Shown here: one piece after another, positions 13,501 through 25,500 of the stretch | Numbering within the stretch: position 1 is the first letter of the stretch | How the letters are laid out: every line of letters starts with the position of its first letter | From: Chaetorhynchus papuensis | Taxonomy: Eukaryota; Chordata; Aves; Passeriformes; Rhipiduridae | Assembly: GCA_013396525.1 (NCBI GenBank) | Contig: VWYX01000203.1 | Span: forward strand, 124,001-188,000 | Reading direction: 5' to 3' | DNA length: 64,000 nt | Program-made: the position numbers and the translations under genes | Notes under the pieces: generated by a model | What the model saw: only the letters and a program-made list of their open reading frames with translations | The model's database searches: none | Told to the model about the DNA's origin: nothing

Positions 13501-16500
13501 AAATGGGATTTTATAATGTGTCTTAAACATTAAGTACTGAGATACACAGAGGCAGAGCACTTTCAATGACCCAGTAAGCTAGGGGATGTTGTGATTTAGG
13601 AATGGTACTCCCCACTTTAGTGCTCCTGCTGAGACTCTACATGCTGCTTGCTTGCTCCCCTCCTCCCCTTCCCCTGCAGTGGGCTGGAAAGGAGAGTAGG
13701 AGAAAGCTCACCGGTTGAGATAAGAACAATTTACTGAAAACAGCAGTGAGATAAGAAAATTGACAGTAACTGCCACAGTACTAATAACAAAAGTGTACAA
13801 AAGAGAGAGAGTGATTCACATGCAAAAATACCACTACTAAACCCTCCTTTGCTCAACCAGAAGGAACCCCTTCTCTTCAGGGAAGGGTCCCCTCCCCTCC
13901 CCACACCTGGCAATGACATGAGGTGGTGTAGAATAACCTCTGTGCCCTAGCCATGCCTCTCCTGCCTACTGCAAAAATTAACCCTGTCCTGGCCAGGAGG
14001 AAATGAGGTCATTTGACATTTTTCTTATAATCTCTGAAATCAATGTAAACTTGAAAGAAAGCATGGAAAAAAAAGAAAATTAACTGTAGGGTTTTTGTTT
14101 ATTTTGTCTTTTTTTTTTTTTTTTCTCAGACATAGCCTTTTAAGAAGGCCTATGATACTGGGGCCTTGTTGGAGTAGGGTGTGAGTGTGTCTTTGCAATT
14201 GCTTCAGTGATGGACGTCAGCTATCTTTGTATTGGAGTTTAAATGCTTTGTAGGATCAAAACTTGCAGGCATAAACAAGGATAGAATGGACACTTAGAGT
14301 AATTGGAATTCTAGCTGGGACTGAACAGAAGACATGCAGCAAACGGGAAGGACACTTGCCTTATAATGTAGGCAATGTTTATTTCCATAAAGGCTTTGAA
14401 AAACTTTGAGGGCAAACTGTGTGGGAGGGGTGACACTTTGCTGTCAGTGCCTGTAACATAATTAGAGTATCTGTAATCAATAGAGCATGTAGTTCATGTG
14501 ACAGACAGTCCTGTGGGCTGATCCTCTGCTGCAGGAGCAAATGTGGGCTAATGGAATAACTCTGGGAACTGCCCACAGGTCCCTTCTGGAAGTTTTCTTC
14601 AAGAGGACTGATTTCAGATTTTTTTTTTCCTACTCAAGATTCCTACACAATAGTTTTTGTAGGCAAAGCCAGGAAAGATGGGGCAGAGTATCTGAAGAAG
14701 GTTGTGAACCTGTGTTCAGAAACGCAGGTGAGCATCCCTCGAAGTGGCACTGGCCTGTTGAGAGCTTGTTGCACATTTGCAACTCTTGTTAGTTTTGTAA
14801 ATCCATTCCAGAAGAAGAGTTGGTAGTGAGTGGGTGCTGGGTGTATGAAAAGTGTCAGTGATTGAGGCACTGACCCAGACCGGCAGGGAATCTGAATCGT
14901 TTATTCAAAGGAATGAACTGGTTTTATATACTTTTCCAAAGCAGAGTATTTCTTTACATGGCAGTTCTCACTATGTGACCTATCCCTTGTTGCCGCATGA
15001 GCAATACACTTTCTAGATGTCCTTCTTTAGGGTGATCATTCGCTGTTCACCCATCCATCAGCTCCCGGCAGGCTCCTCTCTGTAGGGGTCTGCTGTGTGA
15101 CACCTCCTCCCCCCAGGGTCCTGCGGAGCCTCTCTGTGCTGCCATGTGCTCCTTTGTGCTGCCATGTGCCTCTGCAGGCATGTTCCACAGCCCGCAGCTC
15201 AATTCTATCTTACCTCTCCATAGAAAAGGAATTTGTTTTCAGTTCAGGAGTGTTCAGCAATGACGACTGGAAAAGCTCTTAGTAGGAAGGGGTTTGTGTT
15301 AGTCTTAGGGGCTAATTAGAGTTGTTGGAAATGTGCTTTCAATGGGAAATGTTTATAGATACCTGTTCTTTACAGCATATTTTTAGTGATATGACTGCCA
15401 GCTTTAGCATTAAAAGGCAAGTAGAAAATTAAATGGATTATGAGTTTCAAGTTAGCATTCCTGTCATTGAAAAATGGTCATTATTTATTTTACAACATCA
15501 CAAAGGTATCTTCCTTCCTCTGTCAGCTCTGTGGGTCTCCTTCCCTTTCAGAATTTAAAGCTGCCGTGTGTGGAGTGCTTTACACATTTTGTGCAGTATA
15601 TATTTCTTTTTCTCTCAAAACATTTGTCAAGAATCTCAAAATTCAGTATTGTTGTTTCAGATGATTTTATGCATCAAATTTTGAAGTAGTATTAGGTGGT
15701 AGTACAAAAAGCAGTGTTACAAAATTTTACTTTCAAATTTTTAGAATCCTCTAGGATGGTTTAATTAAAAGTATCATACACTTAATAAAAATCCATGTAA
15801 GTTCAGCAATTGATTTTTTTATTATTATTTCCCCTAAAAAAGGAAAGCTGTGAGTTCTCTTGTATAGGGTAAATGTCACTCTGTTTATGTCTTAGCTTTG
15901 CTGCAAGTCAGGACTTGTACTATTCCTTTAGGTTGTCATAGAAACGCAGCTAACTGACAACTCAGACTGCTCATGGTTTAATTTGTGGGTTTGCAAGATT
16001 ATTAAAATTTAACAAAAATTATTGATTTCCTTTTATTAACACTGGTTTGTGTTTACTTTAGAAGTTCAAACTGCATAAAAGCTTTTCCTGATAGAAAAAT
16101 ACCTTTAAAATTATTAAACTCTGATACTCTAAATAAGAGATCATCAAATGCATTTAATATATCAGAGTCTGAAGCAGTAGAGAAATCTTGAATTTTTGCA
16201 AATCACCTTTTTCATTTCATTTTGTTTACATTAAAGTGCCCTAACCTCATTTCAATTCACCTTTCAGCTTGTCTTTTATTTAACATAGAAGATACCTGTC
16301 AAGAAAGCGTGAAATAGGTACATCATCGTGCCTAATATTTGGGAGTTTTCATTTTATTTACTTACTTTGAAGCCTGGCAGAACGCTTCGGTGCACTGACT
16401 TTTCAAAGTATATATTTTTTGTATATGCATGTGCAGAAAAAATTACTTAGTTTTCACTCATAAATAAGACAGGCAAAACTTATTTACAGTAACTCTATCT

Positions 16501-19500
16501 AATGGTCCATGGATGAATGATTTTATGCAAACTACTCAAGAGATTAGAATTAACTTTTCATGTTGGTTGCACATTGGATGTCCAGACCCCAGCAACATGT
16601 GGAATCTTTTAAAAACTAGATGACTGGAGTTCAGTTCTTACTTTTATGAATTTATTCAATGATTGCCCATGCATTTCAAGTGTAATCTTTGTAAGCAATG
16701 TATAAAATGGAGTAATGTATTAATTGTTATAAAATGGACACAGACTTCCTTATGCCCTCCTTCCATCACATGTATGCTTTTTACTTTGACTTTACCTCCT
16801 CCCTCTACCTTGTAGCCATTTATTAAGGATCTGTAGGCATGAGGAATTTGACTGATTTATATACAGACCTGTAATTTGACATTGTCATTCTGTCTAGTAA
16901 CAACTTTGTTCAGTGTTAGATTTACTGAATCAAATTGTTTCTTGGTGGACATTTTGACACCTCACTTCATACTCCTACGTCATGCGCTGCTGACATCCCT
17001 TTATTAATCTCATTTGTATTCTGTCATAAAACTCTCACATAACATTTTAAAACAGACTCTCTTTGCGGCATATTTCTGTAAGCATGGGACTAAATATTGG
17101 GTGTTTCCATAGGTATGTATGGTTTGTTTGTGTTTTGTATGAGGTTATGTATATGTTACCATATATGATGGTAGCACACAGTAAATGGCTGTACTATTTA
17201 ACTTGGGAAAGACTGGCTTTAGTATACCAAAGGCAATTTAAACAAAATATGTTTTATTAACATGTTAACATGTCTCTCTTCCAAATTTATTTTTTGCATC
17301 ATTGACTACAAGAAAGTGTTGCACAAGTACACTTCTGCCATAGGCTGACACTGTGCATTTTTAGGAGTTGGAAGGCAGCGGTTGGTGGCAAGTCAAGGCA
17401 CTCCTTTAAGTAGAGCACTGCACTGGTATATTCTGGTTTCTTAGGAATAAAAGATGTGTTTCATGTGGGAAATATACACAGTGTTGATACATTCATTACA
17501 GTCAATAGCAAGTGTAGAAGAATATTATTGCAGGTATACTGTTTCCCATTGAGGACCCAGGGATATATAAGGGTGTGTGTATGTCTGTGCATACACAAGA
17601 TTAACTGAAGCTTACTGATGCTTGTGGAATGTCTCTGGCATTGTACTTCTGTAGACCGTCTGTTACAGATAGATGCCTATGACCAAAGAGCTGGTTTGCA
17701 ACTTAGATTTTCTTTTCCTAAGAGATAAACATGTTGAGTCTTTTTTGATCAATAAATTTGCTGCTTGGGGTTTTTTTTAACTTGGTTTCCTTTCTCTTCA
17801 CTCTTTGCCCCATGATCTTTCCTTGCATTTAAGTAGCGATTGGGTGATAATACCTAACATACTTGAAAAGAAAGAGAGGAAGGCTTCAGTATTTACCAGA
17901 AAAAGATCCTAACATGTAAAAGATAAAGATGATTCATAGGAATATACTGTGTCCAGATCCTTTTCCCAGAAAACATATTTATACTATTTTTTTTAACCAT
18001 AAGCCCATTGGTGGATTTTATACAATTAACTTATTCCTAGTGGATTCTTCTTATTTTTGTTCACAGCATTTTGCCTCTATCCTTCCTACAGAGGTGCAGC
18101 ATCTTGTAAAGGTCGTGAAGTTTCTTGTAACATGCATGCTTCAGCTTTCACTTCATTGTGGCTACAGTGGCACACTTTATTTTACCATCATTCATTATAA
18201 TATCCATCCTTTTTATATTTTACTTCTAAATTGCAAATTAATAACTTTATATAACAAAGTACACATGTGCATATTTTCTTGCTTTTTAGATATCAAGTAA
18301 GTGCCTCTTACAGCTGAATTGACATGCTGCTATACAGTCTTTGCACCCAGAACTTGGGAGTAAAAAGAAAAACCAGTAAAAAATAGCACAGCCCAAACCC
18401 CTTCAGATGATTAAACTGTGAAAGTTTGGCTTTTGATCGTATAATGGCTGTTGTGAAGAGATCGCAGTGATCCATCTTCGCCTGTTGCTGTGTGATAGTT
18501 TTGGGATCTTTTAACTTGTTTTTATCTAAAATAAACTTCTAAATCTTTTCGTTGTTTTTTCTCTCTTGCTTCCTTTTTCTTACACTCCTAAAAATTTAGG
18601 AAGATGAGAGTGAAGAAGAACCTAAGCTCAAGTATGAACGGCTTTCTAATGGAGTGACAGAAATTCTCCAGAAGGATGCAGCCAGCTGCATGACAGTGCA
18701 CGAAAAGGTATTATGTGACTTTGTGGCTGAGATAGCACTTCTGCTTGCTTTTATATATTTATCTGTGCTTATAATGCATCAGTGTATTTCTGTGCAGAAG
18801 TGATGCCAAATCTAGAGTTGGAGTGCAAGACAACAGTAACATAAACAAAATCCACCATTAACCTGTATTGAACAATCCACATTTTCTCAGTGATAAGATG
18901 AGTAGTTCACATGGTTCAATTAATAGCAGATCTCTCAGAATCAATTCCCTTCTTGTTTGTATCAAACATTTTTTCAGTGAGAAACACATTTTCTCAATGA
19001 GGAAATGAGGTGAGAATTCAAGATGCAGTGATTTGTTAGATAAGATGTACTAGAAAGCTACTAGAAAAATGCTCCTCTGTTTTAATTATGAGTAGTATTA
19101 TGAACTGGAATCAGAATACAGTCCTAACTTTTCTTTATTCAGAAGGGAAGTTGGTATATACTGTGCTTATGTGCACAGCCTGTATCAGTGAAGACCAACT
19201 TTATCATGCCAGGAGCTTAGCATATATTCAGCTGTGTTATATATATGTTATATATATGTTAATACAGTGTAGAAGAAAGAAATTACGGTGGTTTTTGTTT
19301 GCTTAGGTTTTTCTTTTGGGTGGTGTTGTACTAACACTTCCCTGTTCCCCTTCTCTGATTTAGTATGTTAAAAACAAGGAGAGGAAGTGCACATACGAAG
19401 GTTTTTGACATACCAGAGAATGACAGAGATAGAGTAACAGATACTTCAAAGTAAAGAAATTTTAAGAAAAAAATTTTTTTTCTTAAAAGGAGTAAACTTC

Positions 19501-22500
19501 ATATGCTTCTTTAGTGATTTAAAGAATTGCTTTTGTATTTTATGAATTTTCTTCTCTTTTATAAGTATTGAAAAACATTTTAAAATATTGAGCCATGCTG
19601 AAGAGCACTTGAAAGTATGAGTTAATGATTTGTCAACTATTAGTATGTAAAACATAGTAGCTGTTTTCTGAATGTGTAATTTTTCATGGCCAGTAATATC
19701 TCCTTAGCAGTTATTGTTGAGGGATCTATCTTTATTATTTGGCTATATTTTTAGATTGACTTGTGCTGTGTTTCTTTTCCTCAGAGGACTGTTGCTATGG
19801 CTCAAGAGGCTCTTAAGATGAAGCTTGTATTTTAACTGTGTGAATGAAAACAATAAGTCTTTTTAAAATGTTTTTGACAACTTAGAATTACACAGATATT
19901 TGGAAAATTGGCAAGCATTTCCTCCTTGTCTGTGGCCTGTTTCTGTTACCTTTTATTCCCGAGTCTCAGGTAAATTTTGAAAGCCAAGAATTTAACACAA
20001 TTTTTCTATAAGGATGTGCACAGATACAGCTTTTACTATAGTGTCACAAAGCGTGACAATACAGGAAAACTGTTGAAGTATCCCAGCACTTGCAGTTTTC
20101 CAGCAAACTAGATACACTATTTATGAGAAGGATCAATATTGTTAGAAGCCAGGTACTGCAGTCTTTTAGGAATAGGTCTCTTACAACAGAGAGCTTAAAA
20201 ATGAAGCTGGGTAATAGGTTTTGCAAGGGTATTTCTGTTTCATTCTGGTTGGTGTTTTGGGGATTTTTTTCCCTGAACGAACAGGAAAAGCCCTGCTAAA
20301 TGCTATCTTTAGAAAAATTATACAGTAATATGTAAAATATGACTCTGACTAAAGCAGTTTGACTTTGCTGGGAATCCTGAGATCTAGCTTCTGCGTTCAG
20401 ACTAATTTCCCCCCAGAATTTTTTTTTCTTTTTTGCTGCTAAAGCATCATGTTTTCACCAGGCTTGCTGTCTGCACTGGATGACTAATCGTCATGGCACC
20501 TGGTGCATTCAAGCAGGCCTGTGCAGTGGAATAGTCATACCTAGTTATGTCTGCACACCTGATGTTTTATTAACCAGTATTGATTTTTTTACCCGGGGGA
20601 CTTTTTTCTTCCTGAAAAAAGGCAACCTTGCAGGAGTGAAAGGCATTGCAGGGAATGAATTTCTAATGAACCCCTTCTTTCCCTTTCTTGACTCCTTTTA
20701 ATGTAGCTTCATATTTTAAGTGCCTGAACTGAAATTTCATTTTAAGCAATTCCATTTTGATAAATCCTTTTAAACCTTGACTTTCTGTAAGGTTATTTTT
20801 TAAAGATTGTGCTGCCTGACTGACACGCTTAGCAGTGCCTGTAAATTTGAGCATTTCATTATAGGTTGCAATGAAGCATGCTCACATGCAGTGAAATACA
20901 GAGAATTGAGTAGCCTGGACTATTTCAGTAATGCTGAAAGTGGGGGGGTGGGGGAGGGGGCAAATAAAAGAAACCTCTGACATAAATCAAGTAGTACTGA
21001 AATTCTACCTTTTCTGTTTAGGTGTAGTTCACATGGTTCAATTAACAGCAGATCTCTCAGAATCAATTTCCTTCTTGTTTGTATCAAAATAAGTTTGCGA
21101 TAGTATGGATTTATGTGGAGATTTCTTTATTTTGCTACTATTTTTTAGAAAGAAGCTCCCAAGATATCCAAGTAAGTGTATTTGTCTTGGGAGTATTCTA
21201 TTTAGGAATGTTGCTATGTGAAGAAAAGCAAACCCAGGTGTGCGCTTAAATGCACTGTCGGAGACCTTCCATAATTCAGCTGTATTTTACCAGTGGCTTA
21301 CAGCTGGCCTTTTGCTGTGTTTGAATGCTTTGTTCTTATTTTGATAATGAAGGAGAATTAAAAATAAAACTCAAAGGAAACATTAGTATTGAAACAAAGC
21401 TGCAGAAAGGATCTAGGAACTACTTCAGATCTCTGTTGGTTCTTGCTCTCACGCTGCATTTTTAATTTGCTGCCACAGTCCATCAGCTGGTGTGTACAGA
21501 CTGCAGACGCACCATTAGTTGTCAGTGGATGAGGGTCCTCATGACTCATTCTGACAGCTAACTTGCACTATCACAGTAATATGGGCTTGAAGCCCTGTTT
21601 TATTCTTTGGGAACAGTTAAAATAACCTTTCTCTGTAGAAAATGGTGGGCTTTTTTTCTTTTCCCCAGTGTTGATAATCCTGGAGTTCATTTAGCATTGC
21701 TGTAGTATTTCTTGTGGTGTCTTTGTGTTTATGTAATCAATCTCTTTCTTTCACAGTTTTTGGCACTGGGAACACATTATGGCAAAGTTTATTTACTTGA
21801 TGTCCAGGGGAACATCACACAGAAGTTTGATGTTGTAAGTATGACATTATTCAGAACCCATTTAGAGGGATGTAAAAATGCTGCAATGTACAAGTCAGTC
21901 AGTTAACACTCTTGTTACACCTGCAATTATACTAATGCATTCCATAACATAAAAAGCAGTGTATGGTCCTTGCAAAAAGAAGTTATGCAGGATGGTTTTG
22001 TGGTAAGCACATCTCAATTTATATATAATAAGCTTTTTCATGAAGCAGAAGAGGAAATACATATTTTTGATTTCAAGTGGCTATTAAAAATGGAACCCAG
22101 AAGCTCATTACTTCCATAAGGCATGAACCTGTTCATTAGGTGACTATTGTCAGTTACTAGTTTGTGCGCTATCATCTTATCTAGTTGCCACAAGTATTTG
22201 AAAATTAATTTATTATCTTGCTGGCTCAGTTTATCAATTACAAATATATAATGCTAATACTTTATGTAAATGTTTTGAAGTTTGAATTATGAAGGGATTG
22301 TATTGATTGAAGGAAAAGAAGAAGCCTTTTTCCTTATTGTGGTTCATGGTATCAGAGGAATAAAATGCTAAATTTAAAGCTCTGTTCTAGAGTATTAAGT
22401 ATGTCTTTTTATTGTGGATATTAGTTCATTAGTTTCAAATTCCCTGTCTTTCTTGGGGAGTGGAAGGAAGAGAATTAGCAATTTTTTTTCTCCTCAGGTT

Positions 22501-25500
22501 GTCAAAAATTCTTGTAGCCAAGCATTGGTTTTTCATAGCAGTGTAAGTACTAGCCATAGAAACCATCACAAGATGTGGACATGTTTGCAAAAAGAATATA
22601 TGTTCTAAAGCCGACACAGCTGCATGAAAGGGGTGGAAAGGTTTGTTTATATTTTTTAAAAATCTAATTAGGAATTGTGGAAGGGTGTAGGGGAGTATAC
22701 ATTTTTAGGCGAGTATACATTTTTAGGCACAGCTTATGAAGGAATTTTTAGATTTAATTTTAGTCAGATTGACAATGACCTTACTAGGGATTGATTAAAA
22801 TCAAGCTAATTATTTCTTTTAATTTTGTGTGTTCATCAGCCCTGCAGATGAGAATGCTGACTGCGTTTCAAAAGAGGAAAAGCTTTTGGTGTCTCCCTTG
22901 CAGTTCTGATTACTTTACATGCATGCTAGTCTATTTGGGGCTGGTCAGATTAAAGTGTACCTGAATTATTCTCTTCCATTGCTGCAGTAGAAGACAGAGT
23001 CAGAGACTGACTCAAGTGAAGTGGAGATTTTGTATTGAGTCTGGCATTAACTGTCATAAACTTGTATTTGTTCCATTCAGTGTAAGGGGCTTGGAAAATT
23101 TTATTTGTAGAACAATCTTCTTCTGTCCACCACCAATGCCTTGTTCTCTCTCACTGGTTCCAAGAGGTGAAATCCTCCTTCTGTAAAGACTTATGGGACT
23201 GCCTAGGTGTAAAGCAAAGAATAAGAGGACCCATTATCTGCTAAACTCTATAAAACAAAATTCCTCCATTCTCTCTATACCCACCTTCCCAAATCTGCTG
23301 TTATTTTCTCTGCTTTTCTTTACTAAAATGTCTTACCAGAGCCTGCTGGGAGGTGGTTTCTTATTAAGTTAGTGTTGGATTATATAATAATTTTCTGCTC
23401 AAAGATGTTTACTTTTCCAGACTTAGCATGCTTCAGGATGATTTTTGTGCTGTGTCTCCTTATAAAGATGGCAATGATTTCTTTCAAAACTGTTGTTTGA
23501 GTGCAACCTGCTTTTTGAGCTGGAGAATAGGAAAAAGAAATGTTTCTTGGATTCTATTCTTAATGTTTATGTCTCTTTTTGTAATGTACATGTCTCCAGT
23601 GCAACAGATCATATAATGGATTAGGTGGAAATGGTGCTTCTTTTTTTTTTTCTCCTCTTTTTTTCTTGCTTGAAGAAGAATGATTTTTGTCTAGCACCAC
23701 TTGTTTTTAAAAGAAAAGTTTTTCAAGGGACTACTAATTGTTGTAGAACAGAACAGGCTGCCTATGTGAGAAGAAAGCAGCTCCATGATGTACATGGCTG
23801 CTTAAACTGAGAAGTATTCTAAATTAATACTGTCAGCTGCTGAACCCATAGACAGTTTATTCTGAAATGGGGGCTGTTTGTCAAAATATTTTCCTTCTAA
23901 CCTGAACTTCTCAAGATGTTGGATTTCAGACTAGAGGCATCACTATCAAAACATTCAGTGAGGTCTTCCTTCAGTTCTCTCCTACCAATGCATCTTTATT
24001 GTCTCTCCTGAGAAATTTGCATTAAAGTATTGTCATGTTGTAAATCCCAAATAAAACCTAACCCTTTCTTGAGAGGAAAGGGAATTAATTCCTGAAGTCA
24101 TACAGGGAGGGACAAAGCATTTCTTGTAAATGTGCTGGCGCAGACTGTTTTCACTAGTGGTATTTTTTCTGGTTCTTTTTCTCTGATCCAAAAAGAACAA
24201 ATTCCTTCTCAGAGCCTTCTTCATTGGAGGAATGAAATATGCAGTTCTGTCTTGAAGTTGTTAATAGGGGAAGTATGTGTTGTTACTGAATATTGGAAAT
24301 TAGTATTGTATAGAATTTTTTCTGAGTAAAATAGCAGTATTACCACTGAAATATTTTAATTGTTTGCAGTAAACAGTGTACCTGGGGAGTGTCTTTTGTG
24401 GATTTTTTTTTTTTTTTGAAAGGATCTTTTCAGCAGATGTTTTCTGTCTTGTGACATTGCAGAAATTAATAGTAAGGATAGCAATGTGATGCCCTTTGTG
24501 CAAAAGAAATCAGTTACGTAATTCAAGGAACTGTTCTTCATTTGAGTCTTTATCTCTATTTTTCAGGGGGTTGTTTTGGTTTTGGATATTTTTTAAAGAA
24601 AAGTTTAGAAATGAAAAAATTAGTTACTTTTCTATACGTCTGTTAAAGGTATAATTATTAAAAACAAACCATACATGGGGAACTTTAAAAGCTACTAGAT
24701 CTGAAATACTGTTAGTATGTAAAATAAACCAGAATGAAGCAAGAGGGGTTTTATTTAACCTTTTTTAAAAATTCATTTTAATGGTAAGTTCATATTAAAT
24801 ATACTTCAAAAATTCGATTACTGCTCTCACAGTCCTCTTGATTTCTATTTTTCTTTCCTAATTTCAGGAAGCCATGTTCAAAAATATAAGTGGGCTTGGA
24901 AATTGAAGAAATAAGAATTTTGCTTTTATAATAAATCCTTTATTTTCCATATTGACTCACATCTGCATTTGAGCGAAATTGTAAAAAAAAAGATATCGGA
25001 GGATTTGCAGCAAAATGAGGGAGAAAATTCACCAGTATATTGCATTATCTCCAGAATGGCCAAGTTTTGAATGATAGCGCTCCTGTTGAAGACTGAATGC
25101 ATTTATCATTTTAATTTGAGCTAAAAACAGCTGTAAGAAACACTATAATATAAAGCTTGGCATCCCTAGAAGTTCTGCTATTGTAACACACTTTTTTGTT
25201 TAAAAAACCTTTTAGGACTGCATTTCATAATGTCCATAGCAGCAAATCAATGTGGTTATCCTGGATTACAAATACTGTAGTGTCTGCTCTACTTTGACCC
25301 ATAAATATTCACAGATGCTTCTGTGAAACTCATGTAAAAAACTAAATTATTTTCAGAATAAAGTCTTGCTCTTCATCCAGTTCTTCAAGTATCTGATAGT
25401 GAATCCTATGCCAAGTGGACGACTAGTCTTTTCGGGTGTGCAGCTCCTCTTGTCAGCAGCAGTGGAGATGGGTGCTTTGAAACTGTTGTGAGAGATTTCT

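Larger units (their letters stand above)
1565..18599 (+). other. VPS41 intron 2 (17.0 kb)
   Basis: Bounded by the exon 2 donor and the exon 3 acceptor. It holds three antisense LTR insertions (9060-10196, about 13610-14010, 14853-15222), poly-T runs at 5146-5161 and 14109-14124, and a short perfect inverted repeat at 12103-12126. The rest (1565-9059, 10197-13609, 15223-18599) is AT-rich with no recognisable gene or repeat. A 123-codon + frame at 17929-18300 is the longest outside the LTRs and looks like chance. Confidence 0.8.
18708..21756 (+). other. VPS41 intron 3 (3.0 kb)
   Basis: Short AT-rich intron. It holds the two copies of a 65-bp direct repeat (18902-18966 and 21024-21088), a 14-bp-arm palindrome at 19460-19488 and a G-rich run at 20942-20960. 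It ends in the acceptor TTTCACAG of exon 4. No gene or transposon recognised elsewhere in it. Confidence 0.8.

Noticed and set aside
17929..18300. 123-codon + strand frame
   Set aside because: AT-rich and aromatic/isoleucine-rich, with no domain. A frame this long is expected a few times by chance in 64 kb of this composition.
21757..21906. A longer reading of exon 4 running to a stop at 21904-21906
   Set aside because: A perfect GTAAGT donor follows codon 26, and the next VPS41 residues continue in exon 5, so the extension is intron.
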